DNA of 7,881 nucleotides, taken from Dermatophilaceae bacterium (lineage in GTDB: Bacteria > Actinomycetota > Actinomycetes > Actinomycetales > Dermatophilaceae). The position numbers and the translations under genes are program-made. The stretch lies in contig JABFXB010000244.1 in NCBI GenBank assembly GCA_013361975.1, positions 1 through 7,881 on the forward strand. Reading direction: 5' to 3'. Positions 1 to 6,208 of the stretch are shown in pieces. Position 1 is the first letter of the stretch; each line of letters starts with the position of its first letter. Below the pieces are notes generated by a model. The model was not told the origin of the DNA. It saw nothing but the letters and a program-made list of their open reading frames with translations, and ran no database searches.

Positions 1-1836
1 CGCAGGAACCCGCCCCGCCGGTTCGCCACAGTCTCCGCCTCCTGCGCGCTCGCCTGGTTCGTCGCGAGCGTCGTCGGTGTCGCCGTGCTCGTCGCGCGTG
101 CGACGGACTGGCCGCAAGTGGGCGACGGGTATGGCCGCGTCGCCGCCGCGGTGGCCGTCGGCTTCGCGCTCCAGCTCGTGCTCGCCGCCCTGAGCCACCT
201 CGTGCCGAGCGTCCTCGGGGGCGGCCCGACCGCCGTGCGGGCCGGGCTCGGCAGGTTCGAACACGGCGCGCCGACGCGGGTGGTCCTGCTCAACCTCGGC
301 CTCGTCCTCTGGCTGCTGCCCCTGCCCACCGCCACGCGCACCGCCGCCGCCGTGCTCGTCGGTCTCTCGGTCGCGGCGTTCCCGCCCCTGACGGTGCTCG
401 CCGTGCTGGCGTCCGTCCGCGCCCGCAGGGCCGCGGTCGCCTCCGGAGCGGCGGTCGTGGGCGCCGGGACCCCCTTGCAGGAGGCGCCGTTCTGGACGTC
501 GAGACAGATCGCGACGGCGGTCTCTGCCGTCGCGCTCGTGGTCGCGACGAGCCTCGGTCTCACTGCCGGCTCCGCAGGGGCCGACCCGAGCGGTGACGCG
601 GCGCCCACCGGACACACGACCACTGTCGACGTCACGGCGGACGACATGGCGTTCACGCCGGCGACGGTGACCGTGCCGGTCGGCGACCGGCTCGTCATCC
701 GCCTCACCAACCGCGACAGCACCACCACGCACGACCTCGTGCTCGACGGCGGCCGCCGCACGCCGCGCCTGGCGCCGGGCGGCACCAGCATGCTCGACGC
801 CGGTGTCGTCACCGGTCCCCTCGAGGGCTGGTGCTCGGTCGTCGGGCACCGGCAGATGGGCATGGTGCTCCACGTCCGGGTGTCAGGCGAGGAGGCGCCC
901 GCCGGGCGCGCCGGCCCGCACGCGCACGGGGCGGCGACGACCCCGACCCCCGAACCAGCCCACGGCGGCATGTCGCCCGGCTTCACGGCATACGACCCCG
1001 TGCTGCCACCGCTGTCGAACGAGCGCGTCCACCGCGTGACCCTCACCGTCGACGAGGAGGAGCAGGAGGTGGCGCCGGGCCGGTGGCAGCGGCGCTGGAC
1101 GTGGGGTGGCACCACCCCCGGACCGACGCTGCACGGGCGCGTCGGCGACGTCTTCGAGGTCACGCTCGTCAACCACGCGTCCATCGGGCACTCGGTCGAC
1201 TTCCACGCCGGCTCGCGGGCACCCGACGACGTGATGCGCACGGTGCCGCCGGGAGGCAGCCTCGTCTACCGGTTCACCGCGAACCGGGCCGGCATCTGGA
1301 TGTACCACTGCTCGACGATGCCGATGTCGGCGCACCTCGCCGCGGGCCTCGTCGGTGCGGTCGTCATCGAGCCGCCGGGACTGCCCTCCGTCGACCGCTC
1401 CTACGTGCTCGTGCAGTCGGAGCTCTACCTGGCTGCCGCGACCGCCCGCGGCTCGGCCGGCGAGGTCGACGCCGCGAAGGCGCAGGCCGACGCGCCCGAC
1501 CTGTTCGCCTTCAACGGGGTCGCGGACCAGTACGACGCCTCCCCGTTGAGCGCCCGGGTCGGTGAGCGAGTTCGCTTCTGGGTGCTGGACGCCGGACCGA
1601 ACCGGGCCACGAGCTTCCACGTCGTCGGCGCGCAGTTCGACACCGCCTACGCCGAAGGCGCCTGGCTGCTTCGGCCGGGCACCTCCCGCGGCGGCAGCCA
1701 GTCGCTGTCGCTCGCCCCCAGCCAGGGCGGCTTCGTCGAGACGGTCTTCGACGAGCCCGGCCACTACCCCTTCGTCAGCCACGTCATGGCCGACGCCGAA
1801 CGTGGGGCGCACGGCATCGTGCAGGTGCGCCCATGA
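1..1836 (+). CDS. nirK: Membrane-anchored copper nitrite reductase fusion (NirK/AniA-type), 5' partial
   Basis: Likely reduces nitrite to nitric oxide outside the membrane. The frame is open from base 1, so the true start lies upstream; GTG at 85 is internal and falls inside a membrane helix. Counting from base 1, 611 residues are visible. Hydrophobic helices lie near 8-31, 47-72, 95-110, 115-140 and 169-190. A plastocyanin-like domain follows (about 206-293), with a type 1 copper set: His244, Cys278, His283, Met288 (WCSVVGHRQMGM). A Pro/Ala/His-rich linker leads to the NirK core (about 335-611). There HSVDFH supplies His397 (type 1), Asp400 (catalytic) and His402 (type 2). YHC supplies His436 (type 2) and Cys437 (type 1), and His445 is type 1. 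His540 matches the catalytic His, and His594 matches the third type 2 ligand donated to the neighbouring subunit of the trimer. The expected axial Met is Leu450. Seen: these residues. Known: their roles in NirK. Inferred: nitrite reductase activity. A non-NirK two-domain multicopper oxidase is possible but less likely, given the conserved Asp and His. Confidence 0.78.
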   Translation, partial: RRNPPRRFATVSASCALAWFVASVVGVAVLVARATDWPQVGDGYGRVAAAVAVGFALQLVLAALSHLVPSVLGGGPTAVRAGLGRFEHGAPTRVVLLNLGLVLWLLPLPTATRTAAAVLVGLSVAAFPPLTVLAVLASVRARRAAVASGAAVVGAGTPLQEAPFWTSRQIATAVSAVALVVATSLGLTAGSAGADPSGDAAPTGHTTTVDVTADDMAFTPATVTVPVGDRLVIRLTNRDSTTTHDLVLDGGRRTPRLAPGGTSMLDAGVVTGPLEGWCSVVGHRQMGMVLHVRVSGEEAPAGRAGPHAHGAATTPTPEPAHGGMSPGFTAYDPVLPPLSNERVHRVTLTVDEEEQEVAPGRWQRRWTWGGTTPGPTLHGRVGDVFEVTLVNHASIGHSVDFHAGSRAPDDVMRTVPPGGSLVYRFTANRAGIWMYHCSTMPMSAHLAAGLVGAVVIEPPGLPSVDRSYVLVQSELYLAAATARGSAGEVDAAKAQADAPDLFAFNGVADQYDASPLSARVGERVRFWVLDAGPNRATSFHVVGAQFDTAYAEGAWLLRPGTSRGGSQSLSLAPSQGGFVETVFDEPGHYPFVSHVMADAERGAHGIVQVRP

Positions 1837-1859
1837 CCACCACAGACGGGACCCGGTGA
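1833..1859 (+). CDS. Possible 8-codon coupling mini-ORF between nirK and the hemerythrin gene
   Basis: An ATG at 1833 overlaps the nirK stop as ATGA and reads MTTTDGTR. It then stops with TGA at 1857-1859, which shares its last base with the hemerythrin ATG (TGATG). A short AGGTG lies five bases upstream, at 1823-1827. The hemerythrin start has only a weak purine stretch (GGGA, 1848-1851), so ribosomes finishing this mini-ORF could reinitiate there. The product is too short to have a recognisable function. The arrangement could equally be chance in a 22-base gap. Confidence 0.2.
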   Translation: MTTTDGTR

Positions 1860-2320
1860 TGTGCAGCTACTGCGGATGCTCAGACCTCGAGGTGATCGGA
1901 CGGTTCAGGGCCGAGCACGAGCACATCGTCAACCACCTCGGAGAGCTGCGCCGGTCGCTCGACGACGAGCCCCGGCGTCACGCGGCAGTCGAGCAGCTGG
2001 CCGCGCACCTCGACCCGCACGTCGCGGCCGAGGAGTCGGGCCTGTTCACCGTCATGGCCCGCGACGAGCTCTTCACCGACCACATCGGCGGCCTGTGCGA
2101 CGAGCACGACGAGCTCGACGACCTGCTGGGCCGCATCGGACAGGGGCGCGTGGAGCTCTTCCCGCGCTTCGAGAGCCTGCTGCGCGAGCACATCGACCGC
2201 GAGGACAACGGTCTCTTCCCGGCGGCGGCCATCCATCTCGGCGGCCCCGAGTGGGCCGAAGTCGACACCCTGACGAGCACTCGAGGAGGAGTATCTGGTG
2301 GGAACTGCATCGGGTCATAG
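1859..2320 (+). CDS. Hemerythrin-like di-iron protein with Cys-rich N-terminus
   Basis: A 153-residue cytoplasmic protein with no signal peptide or membrane helix. It starts MCSYCGC, a compact set of three cysteines (Cys2, Cys5, Cys7) that could bind a metal or be redox active. A four-helix hemerythrin (HHE) domain follows. Candidate iron ligands are His20/His22/His26 in helix A, His50/His54 with Glu58 or Glu59 (HLDPHVAAEESGLF), His83 (DEHDEL), and His111 with Glu115 (REHIDREDNGLF). Hemerythrin-like proteins bind O2 or NO at a di-iron site, and YtfE/Ric relatives repair nitrosylated iron-sulfur clusters. Lying between a nitrite reductase and the iron-sulfur-rich NarGH, a role in NO sensing, scavenging or cluster protection is reasonable inference, not shown. 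ATG 1859 was chosen because the protein then begins directly at the Cys motif; GTG 1856 would add one residue. Its ribosome binding site is weak, and translation may be coupled to the upstream reading. It stops with TAG, unlike the TGA stops of nirK and narG. Confidence 0.85.
   Translation: MCSYCGCSDLEVIGRFRAEHEHIVNHLGELRRSLDDEPRRHAAVEQLAAHLDPHVAAEESGLFTVMARDELFTDHIGGLCDEHDELDDLLGRIGQGRVELFPRFESLLREHIDREDNGLFPAAAIHLGGPEWAEVDTLTSTRGGVSGGNCIGS
2284..2290 (+). promoter_or_regulatory. Strong ribosome binding site inside the hemerythrin gene end
   Basis: AGGAGGA lies seven bases before GTG 2298, inside the last codons of the hemerythrin gene. It is too far (over 120 bases) from the narG start to serve it directly. 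It is among the best matches to the 16S rRNA 3' end in the window, which makes a start at GTG 2298 worth taking seriously. It also encodes part of the hemerythrin C-terminus (TRGGV), so the match could be coincidental. Confidence 0.4.
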
Positions 2321-2420
2321 CCCTGGTCACACACGCCACACCCGTGCCAAGGTGCAGGGGACGGCGGCCTCCCGGGGCTGCCTGTTCCAGCGACGGACCG
2401 CAAGGGAGTGCGACCTGTGA
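2298..2420 (+). CDS. Candidate 40-residue peptide overlapping hemerythrin gene and narG
   Basis: The frame starts at GTG 2298, seven bases after AGGAGGA. It overlaps the hemerythrin 3' end by 23 bases and ends at TGA 2418-2420, giving a four-base GTGA overlap with the narG start. It fills almost the whole gap that otherwise separates the two genes. The product is a basic, polar peptide of 40 residues (four His, six Arg, one Lys and two Cys, at positions 28 and 38). It has no membrane helix and I do not recognise it. About 11 of its 40 codons end in A or T, clearly more than in the neighbouring genes. That argues against a long-conserved protein and fits a translated leader or coupling peptide better. 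Role proposed (inference): carries ribosomes to the narG start. It may also be a chance frame in GC-rich DNA. Confidence 0.35.
   Translation: MGTASGHSPGHTRHTRAKVQGTAASRGCLFQRRTARECDL
2402..2408 (+). promoter_or_regulatory. Ribosome binding site that decides the narG start
   Basis: AAGGGAG lies eight bases before GTG 2417. The other in-frame start, GTG 2408, begins on the last base of this motif and could not use it. The motif therefore supports GTG 2417 as the narG start. Confidence 0.6.
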
Positions 2421-5400
2421 CTGAGAGAGCGACCACGACGAGCGGAGCACGCGGCAGCGTGCCCGCCCAGGCGGGTGCCGGCATCGACGGACCGGCCTCG
2501 GCGGCCTTGCTCAAGGCCGGCCGGTTCTTCACCCGATGGGACGAATCCGCCGACGGCAGAGCGGTATTCAGGGAGGGCGGCCGAGCCGGCGACGTCTTCT
2601 ACCGTGACCGGTGGAGCCACGACAAGGTCGTCCGGTCCACGCACGGCGTCAACTGCACCGGCTCCTGCTCGTGGAAGGTCTACGTCAAGGACGGGATCAT
2701 CACGTGGGAGACGCAGCAGACCGACTACCCCTCGGTCGGGCCCGACCGGCCGGAGTACGAGCCGCGCGGCTGCCCGCGTGGCGCGGCGTTCTCCTGGTAC
2801 ACCTACTCGCCGACGCGGGTGCGCTACCCCTACGTCCGCGGCGTGCTGCTCGAGATGTACCGCGAGGCGAAGAGGCGGCTCGGCGACCCGGTCGCGGCCT
2901 GGCACGAGATCACGACCGACCCCGAGAAGCGCCGGCGCTACCAGAGCGCCCGCGGCAAGGGCGGACTCGTGCGCGCGTCGTGGGGCGAGGCCGTCGAGAT
3001 CGCCGCCGCCGCGCACGTGCACACCATCAAGGAGTACGGCCCCGACCGCGTCGCCGGCTTCTCGCCCATCCCGGCGATGTCGATGGTGTCGCACTGCGTC
3101 GGCACCCGTTTCATCCAGCTCATCGGCGGCGTCATGACGAGCTTCTACGACTGGTACGCCGACCTGCCCGTCGCGAGCCCGCAGGTCTTCGGCGACCAGA
3201 CCGACGTGCCCGAGTCGGGCGACTGGTGGGACGCGACCTACCTCATGATGTGGGGCTCCAACGTCCCCGTGACCCGCACGCCCGACGCACACTGGATGGC
3301 CGAGGTCCGCTACCGGGGCACCAAGGTCGTCACGGTCAGCCCCGACTACGCCGACAACACGAAGTTCGCCGACGAGTGGATGCCCGCGCAGGCCGGCACC
3401 GACGCCGCCCTCGCGATGGCGATGGGGCACGTGCTGCTCAAGGAGTTCTTCGTCGAGCGCGAGGTGCCCTTCTTCACCGACTACGTGCGCACCTACACCG
3501 ACCTGCCGTTCCTCATCAGCCTCGACCCCGCCGAGGGTGCGTATGCCGCCGGGTCGGGGGGCGCGGCGACGGCGGCGTCCGTGCCCGGCAAGTTCCTCAC
3601 CGCAGCCGACCTGGCGGCCGAGGGTGCCGAGGTGCCGGACGAGGACGCTTGGAAGACAGTGCTGCTCGACGAGGCCAGCGGCCAGCCGGTCGTGCCGAAC
3701 GGCTCGATGGGGTTCCGCTACGCCGACTCCGGCAAGGGCCGCTGGAACCTCGACCTCGACGGCGTCACCCCCGCCCTGACGATGGCGGGCGCCGCGGCCG
3801 AGCAGGTCGAGGTGCTGCTGCCGGCCTTCCTCGAGCCCGACGGGTCGGGCTCGGTGCTGCGTCGAGGGGTCCCGGCCCGCCGGGTCGCGGGCCACCTCGT
3901 GACGACGGTCTTCGACCTCATGCTCGCGCAGTACGGCGTCGGGCGCGACGGCCTGCCGGGGGAGTGGCCGAGCGGCTACGACGACGTCGACTCTCCCTAC
4001 ACGCCGGCCTGGCAGGCGGAGGTCACCGGTGTCCCGGCCGAGCAGTGCATCCGCATCGCGCGCGAGTTCGCGACGAATGCCGAGCAGTCGCAGGGCCGTT
4101 CGATGATCATCATGGGTGCCGGCATCTGCCAGTGGTTCCACGGTGACGCCACCTACCGCTCGATCCTGTCGCTGCTCGTGCTCACCGGCTGCATGGGCCG
4201 CAACGGTGGCGGTTGGGCGCACTACGTCGGGCAGGAGAAGTGCCGCCCGATCACCGGCTGGATCAGCCTCGCCAACGCCCTCGACTGGAGCCGGCCGCCG
4301 CGCACGATGATCGGCACCGCGTACTGGTACATGCACACCGACCAGTGGCGCAACGACGGTTACTCCGCCGACGCGCTCAGCTCGCCGCTCGCCAAGGGGC
4401 ACCTCAAGGGCAAGCACACGGCTGACACCATCGCCGAGTCGGCACGCCTCGGCTGGATGCCGTTCTACCCCCAGTTCGGCACCAACCCGCTCCAGGTGGC
4501 GCAGGACGCCGAGGCCGCCGTCGAGGCGGGCACCGCCCCCAGCGCGGCGGCATACGTGGCCGGGGCGCTGCACGACGGCAGCCTCACGGCGTCGATCGAG
4601 GACGTCGACGCACCCGAGAACTGGCCCCGCACGCTCGTGCTGTGGCGCAGCAACCTCATGGGCAGCTCGGCCAAGGGCAACGAGTACTTCCTCAAGCACC
4701 TGCTCGGCACGCACTCGAACGTCATGGGCACCGAGAACCCCGAGACGCCGCGGCCCGCCGACGTGAAGTGGCACGACGAGGCGCCGCAGGGCAAGCTCGA
4801 CCTGCTGCTCTCGGCCGACTTCCGCATGACGTCGACGACGCTCCTGTCGGACATCGTGCTCCCCGCGGCCACGTGGTACGAGAAGCACGACCTCAGCTCC
4901 ACCGACATGCACCCGTTCGTGCACGCCTTCACGCCGGCCATCGACCCGCCCTGGGAGGCGAAGAGCGACTTCGACCTGTTCCACCTTCTGGCACAGCGGT
5001 TCTCGGAGCTCGCGAAGACGCACCTCGGGGTGGTCAAGGACCTCGTCAGCGTCCCCCTGCAGCACGACACCGCGGGCGAGACCGCCCAGCCGGGCGGCCG
5101 GGTCGCCGACTGGCGCACCACGGGCGCGCCCGGCACGCCGGGACGCACGATGCCGGTCTTCCAGGTGGTCGAGCGCGACTACACCGCCATCGCCGAGAAG
5201 CTCGCGACGGTGGGGCCGCTCGCCGACACCCTCGGCTTCACGGTCAAGAACGTCACCTACAAGGTGGCCGAGGAGGCGGAGCGCCTCGCCAGGAAGAACG
5301 GCGTGATGCTCGGCGGCGCGGGTGACGGACGGCCCGCGATCGACACCGACGAGAAGCTCGCCGAGGCGATCCTCACCTTCTCGGGCACGACGAACGGCCA

Positions 5401-6208
5401 CCTCGCGGTGCAGGGCTTCAAGACCCTCGAGGAGCGCGTCGGCAAGAAGCTCGTCGACCTCGCCGAGGGCGCCGAGGAGAAGCGGATCACCTTCGCCGAC
5501 ACACAGGTCCAGCCGGTTCCCGTCATCACGTCACCGGAGTGGTCGGGCTCCGAGACGGGCGGACGACGCTACGCGCCGTTCACCGTCAACATCGAACGGC
5601 TCAAGCCCTTCCACACCCTGACCGGCCGGATGCACTTCTACCTCGACCACGACTGGATGCAGGACGTCGGCGAGGCGCTGCCGACCTACCGGCCACCGCT
5701 CGACATGCACCGGCTCTTCGGCGAGCCGAAGCTCGGGCCCGACGGCGCCAAGCAGGTGACGGTGCGCTACCTCACCCCGCACAGCAAGTGGTCGATCCAC
5801 TCGGAGTACCAGGACAACCTGCTCATGCTCTCGCTCTCGCGGGGCGGACCGACCGTGTGGATGAGCCCCCAGGACGCCGGCTCGATCGAGGTCGAGGACA
5901 ACGACTGGGTCGAGTGCACCAACGCCAACGGCGTGCTCGTCGCGAGGGCGATCGTCAGCCACCGCATGCCGGAGGGCGTGGTCTACGTCCACCACGCTCA
6001 GGAGCGCACCATCGACGTGCCGAAGTCCGAGGCGACCGGGCGACGCGGCGGCATCCACAACTCGGTGACCCGCCTGCTGGTCAAGCCGACCCACCTCATC
6101 GGCGGCTACGCCCAGCTGAGCTACACCTTCAACTACCTCGGCCCCACCGGCAACCAACGCGACATGGTCTCGACCGTGCGCAAGCGCTCGCAGGAGGTGA
6201 CGTACTGA
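2417..6208 (+). CDS. narG: Respiratory nitrate reductase alpha subunit NarG
   Basis: Catalytic subunit of membrane-bound respiratory nitrate reductase. It reduces nitrate to nitrite at a molybdenum bis-MGD centre on the cytoplasmic face, using electrons passed from quinol through NarI and NarH. It has 1263 residues, close to the roughly 1250 usual for the family. Near the N-terminus HGVNCTGSC gives His76, Cys80 and Cys84, and GCPRG gives Cys119: the His/Cys3 set that binds the FS0 [4Fe-4S] cluster. The segment SFYDWYADLP (residues 243-252) matches the region carrying the Asp ligand of Mo; Asp249 or Asp245 are the candidates. Strong family blocks follow, including WGSNVPVTRTPDAH and GTHSNVMGTENPETPRP. 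A C-terminal MGD-binding domain starts near residue 1110 (YLTPHSKWSIHSEY, HHAQER, GGIHNSVTR). There is no twin-arginine signal, as expected for a cytoplasm-facing NarG. Start GTG 2417 was chosen over GTG 2408 because of the AAGGGAG spacing. narH starts on the last base of the stop codon, so the two are probably translated together. The gene is intact, with no frameshift seen. Confidence 0.97.
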   Translation: MTERATTTSGARGSVPAQAGAGIDGPASAALLKAGRFFTRWDESADGRAVFREGGRAGDVFYRDRWSHDKVVRSTHGVNCTGSCSWKVYVKDGIITWETQQTDYPSVGPDRPEYEPRGCPRGAAFSWYTYSPTRVRYPYVRGVLLEMYREAKRRLGDPVAAWHEITTDPEKRRRYQSARGKGGLVRASWGEAVEIAAAAHVHTIKEYGPDRVAGFSPIPAMSMVSHCVGTRFIQLIGGVMTSFYDWYADLPVASPQVFGDQTDVPESGDWWDATYLMMWGSNVPVTRTPDAHWMAEVRYRGTKVVTVSPDYADNTKFADEWMPAQAGTDAALAMAMGHVLLKEFFVEREVPFFTDYVRTYTDLPFLISLDPAEGAYAAGSGGAATAASVPGKFLTAADLAAEGAEVPDEDAWKTVLLDEASGQPVVPNGSMGFRYADSGKGRWNLDLDGVTPALTMAGAAAEQVEVLLPAFLEPDGSGSVLRRGVPARRVAGHLVTTVFDLMLAQYGVGRDGLPGEWPSGYDDVDSPYTPAWQAEVTGVPAEQCIRIAREFATNAEQSQGRSMIIMGAGICQWFHGDATYRSILSLLVLTGCMGRNGGGWAHYVGQEKCRPITGWISLANALDWSRPPRTMIGTAYWYMHTDQWRNDGYSADALSSPLAKGHLKGKHTADTIAESARLGWMPFYPQFGTNPLQVAQDAEAAVEAGTAPSAAAYVAGALHDGSLTASIEDVDAPENWPRTLVLWRSNLMGSSAKGNEYFLKHLLGTHSNVMGTENPETPRPADVKWHDEAPQGKLDLLLSADFRMTSTTLLSDIVLPAATWYEKHDLSSTDMHPFVHAFTPAIDPPWEAKSDFDLFHLLAQRFSELAKTHLGVVKDLVSVPLQHDTAGETAQPGGRVADWRTTGAPGTPGRTMPVFQVVERDYTAIAEKLATVGPLADTLGFTVKNVTYKVAEEAERLARKNGVMLGGAGDGRPAIDTDEKLAEAILTFSGTTNGHLAVQGFKTLEERVGKKLVDLAEGAEEKRITFADTQVQPVPVITSPEWSGSETGGRRYAPFTVNIERLKPFHTLTGRMHFYLDHDWMQDVGEALPTYRPPLDMHRLFGEPKLGPDGAKQVTVRYLTPHSKWSIHSEYQDNLLMLSLSRGGPTVWMSPQDAGSIEVEDNDWVECTNANGVLVARAIVSHRMPEGVVYVHHAQERTIDVPKSEATGRRGGIHNSVTRLLVKPTHLIGGYAQLSYTFNYLGPTGNQRDMVSTVRKRSQEVTY
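6192..6198 (+). promoter_or_regulatory. Ribosome binding site of narH inside narG
   Basis: AGGAGGT, a near-perfect match to the 16S rRNA 3' end, lies nine bases before ATG 6208 and within the last narG codons. It fixes the narH start at 6208 rather than at the later in-frame ATGs, which encode Met4, Met7, Met9 and Met11. Confidence 0.75.

Noticed and set aside
219..222. Damaged or shortened nirK starting at GTG 85
   Set aside because: The frame is open to base 1 and upstream codons continue a hydrophobic helix, so the gene is simply cut by the window edge.
883..1812. A 309-codon open frame on the - strand opposite the NirK core
   Set aside because: It is the antisense image of the copper-binding core and has the biased composition expected of a shadow frame.
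2363..2382. Rho-independent terminator before narG
   Set aside because: The 7-bp stem with a six-base loop is not followed by a T-run. It is better treated as possible local structure or chance.
2318..2416. Possible read-through fusion of the hemerythrin to NarG: they share a frame separated by a single TAG, and 2321-2416 is open in that frame
   Set aside because: An open stretch of 32 codons is common at this GC content, one third of gene pairs share a frame, and the narG start has a good ribosome binding site. There is no sign of a suppressor context.
2321..2416. FNR/CRP-type or NarL-type operator, or a promoter, before narG
   Set aside because: I saw no TTGAT-N4-ATCAA-like palindrome and no convincing -35/-10 pair. 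The tight layout fits transcription from upstream of the window.
2327..5401. A 1024-codon open frame on the - strand opposite narG
   Set aside because: The long frame results from strong G/C codon bias in narG. The predicted protein is Arg/Gly/Val/His-rich low-complexity text with no family motif, while the + strand encodes an unmistakable NarG.
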